This document shows, one piece after another, positions 7,328-17,839 of a DNA stretch of 22,499 bases. The DNA is from an uncultured Ruminococcus sp. (GTDB lineage: Bacteria > Bacillota > Clostridia > Oscillospirales > Acutalibacteraceae). How positions within the stretch are numbered: the first letter of the stretch is position 1; each line of letters opens with the position of its first letter. The translations under genes and the position numbers were made by a program. The notes beneath the pieces were generated by a model. It saw only the letters and a list, made by a program, of their open reading frames with translations, was not told the origin of the DNA and made no database searches. The stretch covers positions 1 through 22,499 of the forward strand of contig CATOLC010000001.1 in the NCBI GenBank assembly GCA_951800855.1, given 5' to 3'.

Positions 7328-7341
7328 CTTAAGCTGAACTT
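7311..7341 (-). terminator. Terminator of the zinc-ribbon gene
   Basis: On the minus strand, AAGTTCAGCTTAAG pairs with CTTAGCTGAGCTT around a 4-nt loop (one mismatch, one bulge), and the second arm runs into a short T run (TTTTCTG). It lies about 40 nt past the stop of the gene ending at 7381. Confidence 0.6.
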
Positions 7342-7380
7342 TTGGAGTTTATAATATATCTCAAATTACTTTAAAAATTA

Positions 7381-7854
7381 TTAATCTTTAGAGTCTGTAG
7401 AGTCCTCTGAAGTACTGCTCTCAATGTATAACTCCGACTTATCATCAGAATCAGAATTAGCAATTTCAATTTTAATCTCCTGACCACAACTAGGACAGCT
7501 GAAACTATCATCAATAATTCTGCTTTCCGGCAAACAGACTGTTGTATTACAATATGGGCACGCAACATCATAAAAAAAGTCGTCATCACTGCTATCGGAT
7601 TCTCCATGGAAACCACATGAATCTTCCCCATGGCATCTACATATACGTCTGCTTATTTCTTCCATTTCATCTGCCATATCCTCTACTTGGTCCACAGCAT
7701 CATCCATACGGTTCTCTAGTTCCAAAGTTGACTCCGATATGTCATCTAATAAATCTACTATGGCAAGAAGAGCTTTATTTTCTTTTTTATCTTTGTCCAG
7801 GTCAAATCCCTCTACCAAACCTTTTACGTAAGATGCTTTTTCCTTTAATGTCAT
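7381..7854 (-). CDS. CD1247 N-terminal-domain zinc-ribbon protein
   Basis: This 157-residue acidic protein has an N-terminus (LKEKASYVKGLVEGFDLD, then LLAIVDLLDDI) that resembles, from memory, a clostridial family named after C. difficile CD1247. In that family the same start is followed by an acidic helical stretch and a zinc ribbon. Here an acidic coiled coil spans about 38-70. Two CxxC pairs follow, CPYC (99-102) and CPSC (120-123), which should bind one zinc. Extra cysteines (72, 74, 80) lie between. The tail is rich in Ser, Asp and Glu. No function is established that I know of; a nucleic-acid or ribosome-related role is only suggested by the zinc ribbon and the EF-P neighbour. The start ATG has AGGAGG 7-8 nt upstream. 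It lies 82 bp behind efp in the same direction and probably shares a transcript. Confidence 0.72.
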   Translation of the reverse strand: MTLKEKASYVKGLVEGFDLDKDKKENKALLAIVDLLDDISESTLELENRMDDAVDQVEDMADEMEEISRRICRCHGEDSCGFHGESDSSDDDFFYDVACPYCNTTVCLPESRIIDDSFSCPSCGQEIKIEIANSDSDDKSELYIESSTSEDSTDSKD

Positions 7855-7936
7855 TATAGTTTCCTCCTAAAAATATTTTTAAACTATATAATTTCAAGTC
7901 CTATTTTAATAGTGAAAATGCAGATTAAAATATTGT

Positions 7937-8494
7937 CTATGCTCTTTCCATGTATTCTCCGGTTCTGGTATCTATTTTTATTGTATCACCTTCATCTACA
8001 AACAATGGAACTTTTATGCTTGTTCCTGTCTCCAAGACTGCTGGTTTCATTACATTAGTAGCTGTATCGCCTTTAAAACCTGGATCCGTCTGGGTTACTT
8101 TAAGTTCAACAAAAAACGGCGGCTCAACTCCAAAAACATTGCCTTTATAGGACATTACCTTGCATTCCATATTCTCTTTTACAAATCTGAAGTTATCCCC
8201 CAGAACGCTTTTATTTATAGGAGTCTGCTCAAATGTTTCCATATCCATAAAATAGTATATGTCCCCATCATTATAAAGATACTGCATATCTTTGCGCTCG
8301 ATAAAAGCTTCCGGATATTTATCGTTCGGATTAAATGTTCGTTCTACAACACTTCCTGTAATTATATTTTTCAGTTTAGTTCTTACAAATGCTGCCCCCT
8401 TTCCTGGTTTCACATGCTGAAATTCAACTATTGAAACAACATTCCCATCGAGTTCAAAAGTTACTCCGTTTCTAAAATCACCTGCGGATATCAT
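7937..8494 (-). CDS. efp: Translation elongation factor P
   Basis: EF-P binds ribosomes stalled at polyproline stretches, between the P and E sites, and stimulates peptide bond formation. The 185-residue length and the three-barrel layout are normal for the family: [10 protein letters not shown] start, KOW-like first domain, middle OB domain, and C-terminal OB domain with [17 protein letters not shown]. The tip of domain I reads [11 protein letters not shown], so Lys32 is the residue equivalent to the modified lysine of other EF-Ps. No modification enzyme gene is in the window. The start ATG is preceded by AGGAGG about 6 nt upstream. A promoter lies just behind the stop of the giant gene upstream, so efp is probably transcribed on its own together with the zinc-ribbon gene. 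Confidence 0.97.
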   Translation of the reverse strand: MISAGDFRNGVTFELDGNVVSIVEFQHVKPGKGAAFVRTKLKNIITGSVVERTFNPNDKYPEAFIERKDMQYLYNDGDIYYFMDMETFEQTPINKSVLGDNFRFVKENMECKVMSYKGNVFGVEPPFFVELKVTQTDPGFKGDTATNVMKPAVLETGTSIKVPLFVDEGDTIKIDTRTGEYMERA

Positions 8495-8527
8495 ACTGTT
8501 CCTCCTGAATAAAATTATATATTTTAT

Positions 8528-8556
8528 ATTTTATATTTAAATAAAAATCTTTTCAA
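8528..8556 (-). promoter_or_regulatory. Promoter of efp
   Basis: On the minus strand, TTGAAA (8551-8556), 17 nt and TAAAAT (8528-8533) lie about 35 nt upstream of efp and within 10 bp of the end of the giant gene. I see no terminator between the two genes. Confidence 0.55.
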
Positions 8557-8561
8557 GTATT

Positions 8562-11500
8562 TTATGAATTTTTCTTTTTTTCTCGCCCAAGGATAATAAA
8601 TATCCAAATCGAAAAGAGCAAAATCATAATCATCGTAACTAAAAGTTCATGAGTTACTATCCAATTCAAAATTTTATTTAAGAAATTTCCATCTGTATCA
8701 TCTATTATAGCTCCACTTTTTTTGTCAGAAATATTTCCCTCAGTAAGGTTTACTTGCGGGTCCTCCTCCAATAGCGATGATAAATTTTGTGCTAAACTTT
8801 TTTTGACTTCTTCTTCATCATCAGTAAGTCCGCCTAAAGAGACTGTTATTTCGTTAGTTTCTTCCACATAGTTGGGTATGCGCTTTGCAGCTAAGCCGAA
8901 TATACTGAAAGACGTTGTGTCGAATTTTGCATATCCATTGTTTATAAGGACATCTAGATACTCTATACTTTTACTTTCCTTTTCGTGGACAATCACTGGA
9001 TTCATATAACCTTTTGGGATTTCACACGGAACCACTACTGAAACTGTTGTGTTATCCTCCGGTTCATATTTTGCACCGCTTAATGTATCTACCAAAGAAA
9101 TTTCATAGTGTGAAATCATGGTTTTTCTTTGCATTGCTGCTTTTATCCTACCTACTGACTCAGCGTCTCCATCCAAAGGCGTAACAACTACCTTAATATT
9201 CCAATCAAGGCCTCCACTTACTTCTACATCGTTCGATTCATGGTGCACATCTGCAGCTTGGGTTTGAAGAATTTTAAGTTTGCTAAGGTTTGTTACGAGA
9301 GCTTGCCTTTCCTCCGGAAGCGAATTAAACGCACGGCTTACAGTTACTACCTGGTCAGCCTGTTGTCTTGTAGTAATACTGCTTGGAAGTGCATCTATCA
9401 TTTCTATTACATACTCTTCCACATTCTTTTCTGAATACTTAACACTTACTTCACAGTCTGCACTTATACTTATAATCTGATATACTCCTCCGTTTTCTGC
9501 TAAAACTTTATCTCCGTCTAAAAGTACCATTATCTGTGAAGCATCATATTCATCCTTCATAACAATTTTAAAATTCAGGGTTCCACCATATTCAACTTCT
9601 AAATATCCTGAAAAATCTTTGTTCTTTTCAGTCCGGTACACCACCCCCTCTGTAGCCTGGAACTTAACTTTATACGTATTTTTCGTGATATTTCCTACTT
9701 CTACAATAGTATCTCCTGTAATACTTCTTATCGTATATAAATTATTTTCTGGTGCAACCTCTCCTGTTCTTCCTTTCACTGTTACAACCGGTACAGATTT
9801 ATCATATGCCGTTGCGATAGATAATCTGAATGTAAGGTCAGCACCATGGTCCACACTTTGCCTTGTTTCCATATCTCTGCCTTGAGAATCCACCAGAGTA
9901 ACCCCTTCAGGAAGGCGTATTTCCACAGTATATACCTCTTTTTTGGCTTTCTCTACCACTACAGTATAATCCATCGTTACATACGGAACCGTATAAACAT
10001 TGTCTACCGGTGTTAGAGCAACTCTTTGTCCTGAATCGCCCTTGACCGATACTTCAATATCAGAAAGGTCGTATCCTTCAGCCGAATCCACAATAAATCT
10101 GAAGTCTTCGCCATATTTAACAACCTGTGTTCCCTTTATTTCTCCAGTCCCAAACTGGTCTTTATATCTAACACCTGTTGTCTCCGTTAAGTTCACGTTA
10201 TAGGTGTTTGTTTCCACATCAGACACTGTAATTTCTATATCCTCTATTATATTTGAAACTGTGTAAATTCCTCTTTCAAAAGATAAAACTGAATTTTCAG
10301 AATTTATGGAAACTTTCATTTTGTCTTTTGACTTAGAATAAGCATCATCCAGACTTACTTTAAAACTGTAACTATCGCCATGATTAGCCGGTATTTTCTC
10401 CAAAGTAGAAAGAGGCAAATCATTCGTATCCATATAATTAACACCAGGAACATATTTTAAATTTATATAAACTCTCGTGGAAACTACACCCGACACATCA
10501 ATGCTTATATCCTGAGTAATATTTTCCAAGGTATACTTTCCGTCTGTAAAATCAATAGTCTGAAAATTTGCACTTACAACAATATTTGATATATCATATC
10601 CCTCTTCGGCAACAATCCTAAATACAAAATCTGCTCCATGAAGAACGTTTGCTGAAGTAATAGTTTGATTTTCTTCATTTTTGAATTTAATTCCCACCAC
10701 ACTTGTCGGAAAATTAATCTCGTGTTCCGTTTTACCAACATTTTCAATCGTCACCACCAAGTCCCCTTGAATATTTGAAACCGTGTAAGTGAACCGAGCT
10801 GATTCTGAAATTTCACTTCCGTCCGGCAACTTTGCACTTGTCTGCGCACTGGAAGCATCCTCATCGGTAATTGCAGGGAAATGGATGGTTGCTTTTGCTC
10901 CTGAAGTATTTGTTATAGAAATATCGTACCCTCTTAAAAGATCATAGCCCTGCGTTGCTTTTATGGAAAACACATTGCTTTCCCCAAAAAAAGCACTGGC
11001 ACTTTGTATCACAAATCCTTCCGTGCTGTAAAAATCAGCACCTACTCCCTTGTAGTACACTGTATGTTCGTTAGGTTTTACATCACTAACCGAAACAGTT
11101 ATATTACCCGTAATAGACTGTATTGAATATCCTCCATTCATCGGCTTTACTATTCCATTTTCGGGAGGATAAAGCGTTATGTTTACTGAATCTACGTTAT
11201 AGCCTATATCAGGAATTACTTCAAAATCAAAATTCGAAAGGTATTCTACTCGTTCTTCTGATTTTATATCTTCTCCTTGAGGGGTTTTTAAAATGGCTCC
11301 CTTTATGTCTGTAGGAAAACTCAAGATATATATCTGTTTTTTTGCACCGGAAACATTTATAGACGTGTCACTTGTAACGTTCCAAAGCTTAAAAACGTTT
11401 TCTTTGTCAGTTCTGTCTATACAAACTGTACTTTGGTTCCCGCTGTCTATAACAACATTTTTTCCTCCCACAGAGAAATAAATATCATTCATATCTACCT

Positions 11501-14500
11501 CATACCCAGTATTTGCTACTATTCTAAATTCTGTAGAGCCCATATAGGGGACTGTAAAATCACTTTGGGGAAATAATCCGTTAGGTTCATAAAAAGTCAT
11601 ATTATCCCCACGTATTTTAACATTGTATTTAGAATAATCAACATTTTCCACTTGTACATCAATATCTTTTCTTACATTACTTATTGTATAAATTCCCGCC
11701 AAAGGATAAATATATTCTCCTGGTCCTGTGCTTACCGATATATTAGAAATATCATATCCCGCATCTGGCTTTATATAAAATTTAAAACTCTTTCCTATAT
11801 CCACAATATTTGTACTGCCAAGTTCAAATGAATCTGCGGTTATATCTGAGCTTTCTTCACCAACATACATAAAGGAAATTCCTTCGGTCCCTACCGGCAG
11901 AGTCACATTAAAAGTCTGTGCATGTACCCCGCTAAGCATCAAATTAATATCCCCGGTCACTTCTTTTACAACTACAGGCCCGTCCAAACTACCGTCCTCA
12001 AGCAACTTTGGAACTTCTATTTTTGCTCTGTCGAGAGGCTGTGCAAGTGCTATCAGCCCAGCATCATCGAATACATATCCTTCACTTGGCGTAACATAAA
12101 ACTTAAATTCTCCTATTCCGTATTGCACAGAGCCTCCTTTAATCGTCTCCGCTGAGCTAGGATTAATTCTGCATTCTACGTTATCGCCACTTATTATAAC
12201 TGTATGATATTTTTCCTGTATGTTAGATACCTTTACCGTATAATCATAATTAACCTCTTGAATAATATACCCTGTTGCAAGTTTTTCTACAGTGTTCTCA
12301 AGAGTAGCTCCGGTAACAGTTGCCGTAAGAAGCATTTGTGAAACATCATATCCGGCCTTAGCCACTACGGAAAACATAAAGTTTTCCCCTTGCACACAGA
12401 CTGACAGCTCTTTTTCATTCTCCTCTGTAACTTCAATTTGTTCAATTTCGTCAAACCTATTTTTAACCGGCACATAGAAAGAAATCCCTTCCTCAGAAAG
12501 AGGTAAATCTATGAAATATTTATTCTTTTCTACGCCAGTGACTACAATAACAGAATCCCTGGAAACAGATGTTAAATTATAATTTGAGGCCGCATCCATA
12601 TAAAGCAAAATTGCCGTGGAATCTGCCGCTGGATTATACCCCGAGTTTTCCCAATCTGTATCTGCCGGTACTGCATAAACCCTGACATTATTCAGACTTT
12701 GGCTATACTGGGAATCAAGCATAATTTTAAAGCTCATGGTTTCACCAAATTTTTTCTTGCTAGAGGTAAGGCTTATCCCATAAGTATCAATAAAACCTAC
12801 TCCGTTTATAGTTGTCGGGAAAGTAATGGTATATTCTATCTTATCTAAAGTATCTACAGTTATTTTTATATCAGATGAAATATTTGCAAGCTCATATCTT
12901 CCGTTTTTTAGCCTGAGTGGTTCATCGTTTGCTTTTACTGAATCCCCGGCAAGTTCATATCCTGCATTTATCTTTGAACAGAACAACAGAGTTTCTCCGT
13001 GTTCAAACTTTTGTACTCCGTTCATGGGTAAAGGATACGTTTCTTCTTTTCCATCTGAGGTTACGTTAATTCTGTGAAAATTAATTTCTTCAGACGGTTG
13101 CGGGAATTCAACATCATAAACATTTATCTTAACATTATCAATAAATATTCTGTAACTTTGGTCTATTTTTAAAGAATACACTTCTTTTTCTGGATGTATC
13201 ATTGAGCTTGAACCGAATTCTCCGCTGCTCAAAGATTTATACGACACTGCAATATTCGATTTATTATACTTATAATCTAAACTAATCTTAAAGTCAAAGT
13301 CTTTGCCTACTTCCATAGTATACCTTACATAGTTTGCTTTTTCTTCTTCACCGTCATCGCTTGTGGCTACATTCAAACTTGTCCCTGTATTATTTTCATA
13401 AATATATAATTTATCCACATCAGGATAAAGATAGGTTTCATTATTATTTTCATCTGTTTCCCGAAGCGATATAAATATTTCATACTCAAGTACGGACACC
13501 TCTATAGATAAGTCCGTATGCCCTATAACTTCTTCAATTGAAACTTCTACTTCATTCTGGTCCGCTAAGGCATCATAAAGTGTTTCCGGATCACTTCCGT
13601 ACATGGTATTTTTAGCTGTGACCTTTTTTATATATCTTTTAGTTGCATCATTCGATGAAATTCTCATTAAAATTTTTTGCCCATGAGCAATTAAAATTTT
13701 GTTATCTTCCGCAGTTAATATAAGGTCGTCACTTGGGAAAAACTCTGAATTTATCACATATTTTACAGTAACACTTGGAGTTTTTGGAATATTTATCTCA
13801 TATTTGTTGCCTGTTATTCCTGATAAACTTATCTCCGAATTCGTCTTTATCACAGCAGAATAAATTTTATTTTCGTCGGCATCTAGTTCCCCGGAATCTC
13901 CCTCATATGGGTCTATTGTCAGAGTTAACTCAGATAAATTATACTTAATTCCTTCATCGTTCGCTCCGTTGGTAAAATCACATTTAAATCTCAGTTCCTC
14001 GCCATATCTTATGCTTTTCATCAAATATCCGTTTCTGAAAATTGAGAACGGAACCTCTACCTCTTTATCATCTACCGGTTTTCCTGTTTCATTTTCAATT
14101 TTCTTAATTTTAATTATACTAGAAATACTTACAAATTCATCAAGGAAACTGTTATCGCCTGAAACAATATTTACATCATAAATATCCTCTTTTATTCCTT
14201 CAATCTCTAAATACACATCGCAATAAGGTTTATAGCTTTCCGTTTCATATTCTATGTTCGGAACAATAAACTCATTGGCGTCCTGGTCTAAATTTCTTAT
14301 TGATAAAGTTTTCAAAAGAACTTTGGATGCATCTGCGGAAGCTGAATCATCTGTTTTATATACTTTAACTTTTATCTGGCTATACAAAGTTTTATACAAA
14401 TTAGTATAACCTTCTGCGTCAGCTTTGAAAGAAAATCTTAGCTTTAACTCGCTTCCATAGGTCATATCAATGGTCCATCCGTCTCCATCTTTAAACTCTT

Positions 14501-17500
14501 CTGAATTATAGGAATATGTTAGTGTTTTCAAGCATTTTTCGACCGAAGGCATCTCCACAGAAACCTTTCCAACATCCCAATCAGTTATTGTGATAGACGA
14601 TGCTGAGGTAATTGAGTCTACCGTTACAATAGTATAATCTGCTTTATCAGGCTCTTCTGTTTTTATTTCTAGCTTAGAAGTATCGGCAGATGATATGGTT
14701 CCTCTAGCACCCACCCCATCAAAATGCACATAAAATTTGTATTTAGGATTTTGATCTTTATATACAGTAAATTTGTTATCTAACATCTGCCCACTAAACT
14801 CACTGTTGGCATCTCTATCTGTGTAATAATAAATACTATTTAGAACCGGGAGGTCAACTGTGAAAAGGTATTTCGAAACCAAACTGGAATCGGATGCAAT
14901 ATTTTCAATTTTATAGCAAAAGTATTTCTTATTGTCACCTGCATTACTGGGTTTTATGGTGCCTTTATAAGTCATCGTGTTTCCCGCCATGGAAAATAAA
15001 TCTTCTGGCGGAGAATCGGGTACGGCCACAGAAGAATCAATTTCTACAAAAAACATATACATATCCCCTGGCATAAAGCCTTTTTGAGAACCGCTTTGTA
15101 TTTGCTCTCCAAGAGAATAAGAAGTTCCACTGTCTTTGCACTCATAAAAATTTACGTTATAGATATCTGGGAACAAAATCGCCTTTCCAACCGAAAGAGT
15201 CCCATCTTCTATACAATTTACAGTCACAGTAAAGGTTATCCACCCCGTTGTTGAAGTGGGCCAACTATTAATCGTTACAGTGTTATTTCCACACCTAAAC
15301 TGCATGGCATTGATTTGGTTCTGGGTAAGCTTCACAACACTGTTATCTAACTTAATATCAAATTGAAGATTTAAATTCTTTGCAACTTTAATTGTTGCTG
15401 AGCCATCACCATTTGAAATTGGAGTACCTGCCTTTGGAGTAATTGTATACCCTTGTCCGCTCGGCAAATAGCTTATCTCTCTGGTTACGGGTGTAATCAC
15501 AGTATCTTCTGAAATATTTTTAATTGTATAGGTACTCTCGCTGACCGTCAGCTTCTCATTATCAGACTCTCCATTTATAAAAAACTCAGGAGAAGGATTA
15601 GTACTTGCACCGGTAGTTTTTTCCGTAATGTCAAAAGTACAATCACCATGACCTTTAATTTTTGATTGTCCTCTGTTGTTATAGGTAAACCCAAGTTCAG
15701 CTCCGGTTTCTTCAAACTCAACTGTGTATGCATCATACAGCGCCACTTTTCCGCTGTTATTTATCGTCCCGGTAACATTGTAGTAAACATAGTTGTCTCT
15801 GTCATAATATTTTTCCACTTTGGTAGGGTTGCCTTCCCCAAACTCAAATCTGAGACTTCTCATTGTTCCTGTCCCATCATTTGCATTTGTTTCTGTCCAC
15901 ACTTCGCTTTTGAGCAGTCTCGCAACACAAGTGTATTCAGAGCCTTTAATAACAGTTTTTTTAAGAGCAGCCCCTGTAATTGGGGTATCAGGCACTTCAG
16001 TATAAGCACGGGCATTCCAAAATGTAAGGTTTTCAAAATTATTATTCAAATCAAAAGTCAAAAGATCTGGTACCTCGAGTATATATGATTCCGTTACACC
16101 AACTATAGTAACCATAAAAACTTTCTCTTTTTCAGTTCCATATTTAGTTGCCAAACTTGTCTTAGTACTGTTGCCCCCTGCGTTAACATTAATTGTAAGC
16201 AGATTATCCCCAACTACAGTTTTACTGGTATCAAACCCCATATAAAAAATAAAGTTCTGAGTTTCTTTAACAGAGAAATATTGATTATTTTCAATCTTTT
16301 CAAGATTTCCGGCCTCGTTAACTTGGTAATATGTTATTCCATTATAAGGAGTAAACCCAGCTGTCAAATAATTCATTCGTATTTCTCCGTCGGCTTCTAT
16401 GTCGCTGAGTGTTATCTCATAAATAATGGGTTCCGTACTCCTTCTCTTTGTTATTTGATAAAACGTATCCATGGCAGTTTTATCCGTTAAAAACTCAATC
16501 TGGTCATCTTCACTAAATATTTTATAATCAAGCTGTGCTTCAAACTCATAAGTAGATTTTATCCCCACAGACCTATATACCTTTTGGTTTTCTTTGTCTA
16601 TCTGAGCTCCTTTTGTCTGCAGATATCCATTACTATCTCTTGTCGAACGCTCTGCGTATGTTATCCCCAAAGCTTTAGGCTGGAACCAAATTTTATAAAG
16701 TCCCACTACTGAAGTAGAAGCACTGATTTTTACATCAGTTAAAGTAATTTTATATTTTCTCCCTTTCGAAATATCGTTTCCTAAATATTCAGTTTTAGTT
16801 TCATTACTGCTAAAATGAAATTCTATCTTCTCCTCATTGTAGGTTTCATTTTGGGCTGCTGTGTTAATAGGCACCTTGGAATCTATTAAAATATAAAATT
16901 CAAACTTAGAGCCCCTAGCAAAAACTTTAGAGACATTATCAGCAATCCTATTATTGCAATTTTCATCTGAGTAGTAAGAAATCCCTTGTATTTCTTCCAA
17001 AGTAATGTTAATAAGCTCTGCTGCCTCAATATGAGCACTGTCAATAATCTTATCTATTTTTGCTTTATAAGTGTATACCCCTGAATCCTTAGAAATATAT
17101 TCCAGATTACAAGTGTTATATCCGGCAGATATCTCAAAATTTTCCGGATTGGTTATATTTATCTTGGTGGTATCAAGTTTAACCATAAACTCAAAAGATT
17201 GTGTTTCTCTTACTGTTTTAATTGTACCGCCTAGTTCCTCTTCACCATCCTCAGAAAAAAAACTTATTCCGTCACTGTTTAAAAATTCAAAAAAGAAGCT
17301 TTGTTTTTCTTTAAGGCTAATTTTTAAAGCATTTTCTTCAATTAAATTTCCGTTTTCTGATTTTTTTATTTTTAAATCCCAATATCCATCTTCAAAAACA
17401 GGCTCAGATTCAAAAGTCAAACCTCCAGTAAGAGAAAACGCCTTCTTTACCTCTTCCCTATCTGCTTCATCTGCTCCCGAAAAATATTGATTATCATCAA

Positions 17501-17765
17501 TCTCAACTTTAAGGTTAAGTGTTTCGGTTTCAGAAAATGAAAGATTTTTAGTGGAAGATAAAATATTAATTTTAGTTTGAGTATCGCCGGAAACTCTGTA
17601 AAAGTCCACACCCTCTATTCTTGGAATAGCTATATTTATCTGGTCCGTATCGGCTGCACTGATTAAATTTATCAACATAAAAGCCGAAACGAAACACAAA
17701 ATGAATATAAAAATATATCCTTTTTTAAATGTAAACTTTATTTTTTGTCTGTTATAACTCTTCAT
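8562..17765 (-). CDS. Giant repeat-containing surface protein, membrane-anchored
   Basis: This 3067-residue protein has a lysine-rich start and hydrophobic segment (about 15-36) that form a signal peptide, with a likely cut near LISA-ADT. About 27 beta-rich units of 80-125 residues then follow in tandem. Each begins with a strand such as YNVNLPxxxGVxF, has a middle block like YGEDFxFKVxxxxGYDxSxIxV, and ends YTIxNIxxDIxVxVxGV. Units are regular in the C-terminal half and longer and more divergent in the N-terminal half. After the repeats come a helical segment (about 2780-2830, IDALPSSITTRQQAD and RAFNSLPEERQALV), a beta domain ending DTTSFSIFGLA, a spacer, and a membrane helix at about 3041-3059 with a basic tail GREKKKNS. 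There is no LPXTG motif. It is presumably an extended surface stalk or adhesin. The start ATG follows AGGGGGT about 9 nt away. It is a single-gene unit with a strong promoter. Confidence 0.87.
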   Translation of the reverse strand: MKSYNRQKIKFTFKKGYIFIFILCFVSAFMLINLISAADTDQINIAIPRIEGVDFYRVSGDTQTKINILSSTKNLSFSETETLNLKVEIDDNQYFSGADEADREEVKKAFSLTGGLTFESEPVFEDGYWDLKIKKSENGNLIEENALKISLKEKQSFFFEFLNSDGISFFSEDGEEELGGTIKTVRETQSFEFMVKLDTTKINITNPENFEISAGYNTCNLEYISKDSGVYTYKAKIDKIIDSAHIEAAELINITLEEIQGISYYSDENCNNRIADNVSKVFARGSKFEFYILIDSKVPINTAAQNETYNEEKIEFHFSSNETKTEYLGNDISKGRKYKITLTDVKISASTSVVGLYKIWFQPKALGITYAERSTRDSNGYLQTKGAQIDKENQKVYRSVGIKSTYEFEAQLDYKIFSEDDQIEFLTDKTAMDTFYQITKRRSTEPIIYEITLSDIEADGEIRMNYLTAGFTPYNGITYYQVNEAGNLEKIENNQYFSVKETQNFIFYMGFDTSKTVVGDNLLTINVNAGGNSTKTSLATKYGTEKEKVFMVTIVGVTESYILEVPDLLTFDLNNNFENLTFWNARAYTEVPDTPITGAALKKTVIKGSEYTCVARLLKSEVWTETNANDGTGTMRSLRFEFGEGNPTKVEKYYDRDNYVYYNVTGTINNSGKVALYDAYTVEFEETGAELGFTYNNRGQSKIKGHGDCTFDITEKTTGASTNPSPEFFINGESDNEKLTVSESTYTIKNISEDTVITPVTREISYLPSGQGYTITPKAGTPISNGDGSATIKVAKNLNLQFDIKLDNSVVKLTQNQINAMQFRCGNNTVTINSWPTSTTGWITFTVTVNCIEDGTLSVGKAILFPDIYNVNFYECKDSGTSYSLGEQIQSGSQKGFMPGDMYMFFVEIDSSVAVPDSPPEDLFSMAGNTMTYKGTIKPSNAGDNKKYFCYKIENIASDSSLVSKYLFTVDLPVLNSIYYYTDRDANSEFSGQMLDNKFTVYKDQNPKYKFYVHFDGVGARGTISSADTSKLEIKTEEPDKADYTIVTVDSITSASSITITDWDVGKVSVEMPSVEKCLKTLTYSYNSEEFKDGDGWTIDMTYGSELKLRFSFKADAEGYTNLYKTLYSQIKVKVYKTDDSASADASKVLLKTLSIRNLDQDANEFIVPNIEYETESYKPYCDVYLEIEGIKEDIYDVNIVSGDNSFLDEFVSISSIIKIKKIENETGKPVDDKEVEVPFSIFRNGYLMKSIRYGEELRFKCDFTNGANDEGIKYNLSELTLTIDPYEGDSGELDADENKIYSAVIKTNSEISLSGITGNKYEINIPKTPSVTVKYVINSEFFPSDDLILTAEDNKILIAHGQKILMRISSNDATKRYIKKVTAKNTMYGSDPETLYDALADQNEVEVSIEEVIGHTDLSIEVSVLEYEIFISLRETDENNNETYLYPDVDKLYIYENNTGTSLNVATSDDGEEEKANYVRYTMEVGKDFDFKISLDYKYNKSNIAVSYKSLSSGEFGSSSMIHPEKEVYSLKIDQSYRIFIDNVKINVYDVEFPQPSEEINFHRINVTSDGKEETYPLPMNGVQKFEHGETLLFCSKINAGYELAGDSVKANDEPLRLKNGRYELANISSDIKITVDTLDKIEYTITFPTTINGVGFIDTYGISLTSSKKKFGETMSFKIMLDSQYSQSLNNVRVYAVPADTDWENSGYNPAADSTAILLYMDAASNYNLTSVSRDSVIVVTGVEKNKYFIDLPLSEEGISFYVPVKNRFDEIEQIEVTEENEKELSVCVQGENFMFSVVAKAGYDVSQMLLTATVTGATLENTVEKLATGYIIQEVNYDYTVKVSNIQEKYHTVIISGDNVECRINPSSAETIKGGSVQYGIGEFKFYVTPSEGYVFDDAGLIALAQPLDRAKIEVPKLLEDGSLDGPVVVKEVTGDINLMLSGVHAQTFNVTLPVGTEGISFMYVGEESSDITADSFELGSTNIVDIGKSFKFYIKPDAGYDISNISVSTGPGEYIYPLAGIYTISNVRKDIDVQVENVDYSKYNVKIRGDNMTFYEPNGLFPQSDFTVPYMGSTEFRIVANTGYEVDMNDIYFSVGGKNVVIDSGNQSTVCIDRTDKENVFKLWNVTSDTSINVSGAKKQIYILSFPTDIKGAILKTPQGEDIKSEERVEYLSNFDFEVIPDIGYNVDSVNITLYPPENGIVKPMNGGYSIQSITGNITVSVSDVKPNEHTVYYKGVGADFYSTEGFVIQSASAFFGESNVFSIKATQGYDLLRGYDISITNTSGAKATIHFPAITDEDASSAQTSAKLPDGSEISESARFTYTVSNIQGDLVVTIENVGKTEHEINFPTSVVGIKFKNEENQTITSANVLHGADFVFRIVAEEGYDISNIVVSANFQTIDFTDGKYTLENITQDISIDVSGVVSTRVYINLKYVPGVNYMDTNDLPLSTLEKIPANHGDSYSFKVSLDDAYSKSKDKMKVSINSENSVLSFERGIYTVSNIIEDIEITVSDVETNTYNVNLTETTGVRYKDQFGTGEIKGTQVVKYGEDFRFIVDSAEGYDLSDIEVSVKGDSGQRVALTPVDNVYTVPYVTMDYTVVVEKAKKEVYTVEIRLPEGVTLVDSQGRDMETRQSVDHGADLTFRLSIATAYDKSVPVVTVKGRTGEVAPENNLYTIRSITGDTIVEVGNITKNTYKVKFQATEGVVYRTEKNKDFSGYLEVEYGGTLNFKIVMKDEYDASQIMVLLDGDKVLAENGGVYQIISISADCEVSVKYSEKNVEEYVIEMIDALPSSITTRQQADQVVTVSRAFNSLPEERQALVTNLSKLKILQTQAADVHHESNDVEVSGGLDWNIKVVVTPLDGDAESVGRIKAAMQRKTMISHYEISLVDTLSGAKYEPEDNTTVSVVVPCEIPKGYMNPVIVHEKESKSIEYLDVLINNGYAKFDTTSFSIFGLAAKRIPNYVEETNEITVSLGGLTDDEEEVKKSLAQNLSSLLEEDPQVNLTEGNISDKKSGAIIDDTDGNFLNKILNWIVTHELLVTMIMILLFSIWIFIILGREKKKNS

Positions 17766-17810
17766 GAGTTTATTACCCCCTAAAAATAGAAAACTCGATA
17801 TATTTGTTCT

Positions 17811-17839
17811 ATTATAACAACTTATATCGGTTTTTTCAA
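17811..17839 (-). promoter_or_regulatory. Promoter of the giant surface-protein gene
   Basis: On the minus strand, TTGAAA (17834-17839), 17 nt and a perfect TATAAT (17811-17816) with TG one base upstream (extended -10) lie about 45 nt upstream of the start codon. This is one of the best promoter matches in the window. Confidence 0.75.

Noticed and set aside
15666..16088. 140-codon plus-strand open frame inside the giant gene
   Set aside because: It lies wholly opposite the 3067-residue reading frame, has no ribosome binding site, and its protein shows no motif. Similar shadows occur throughout this region.
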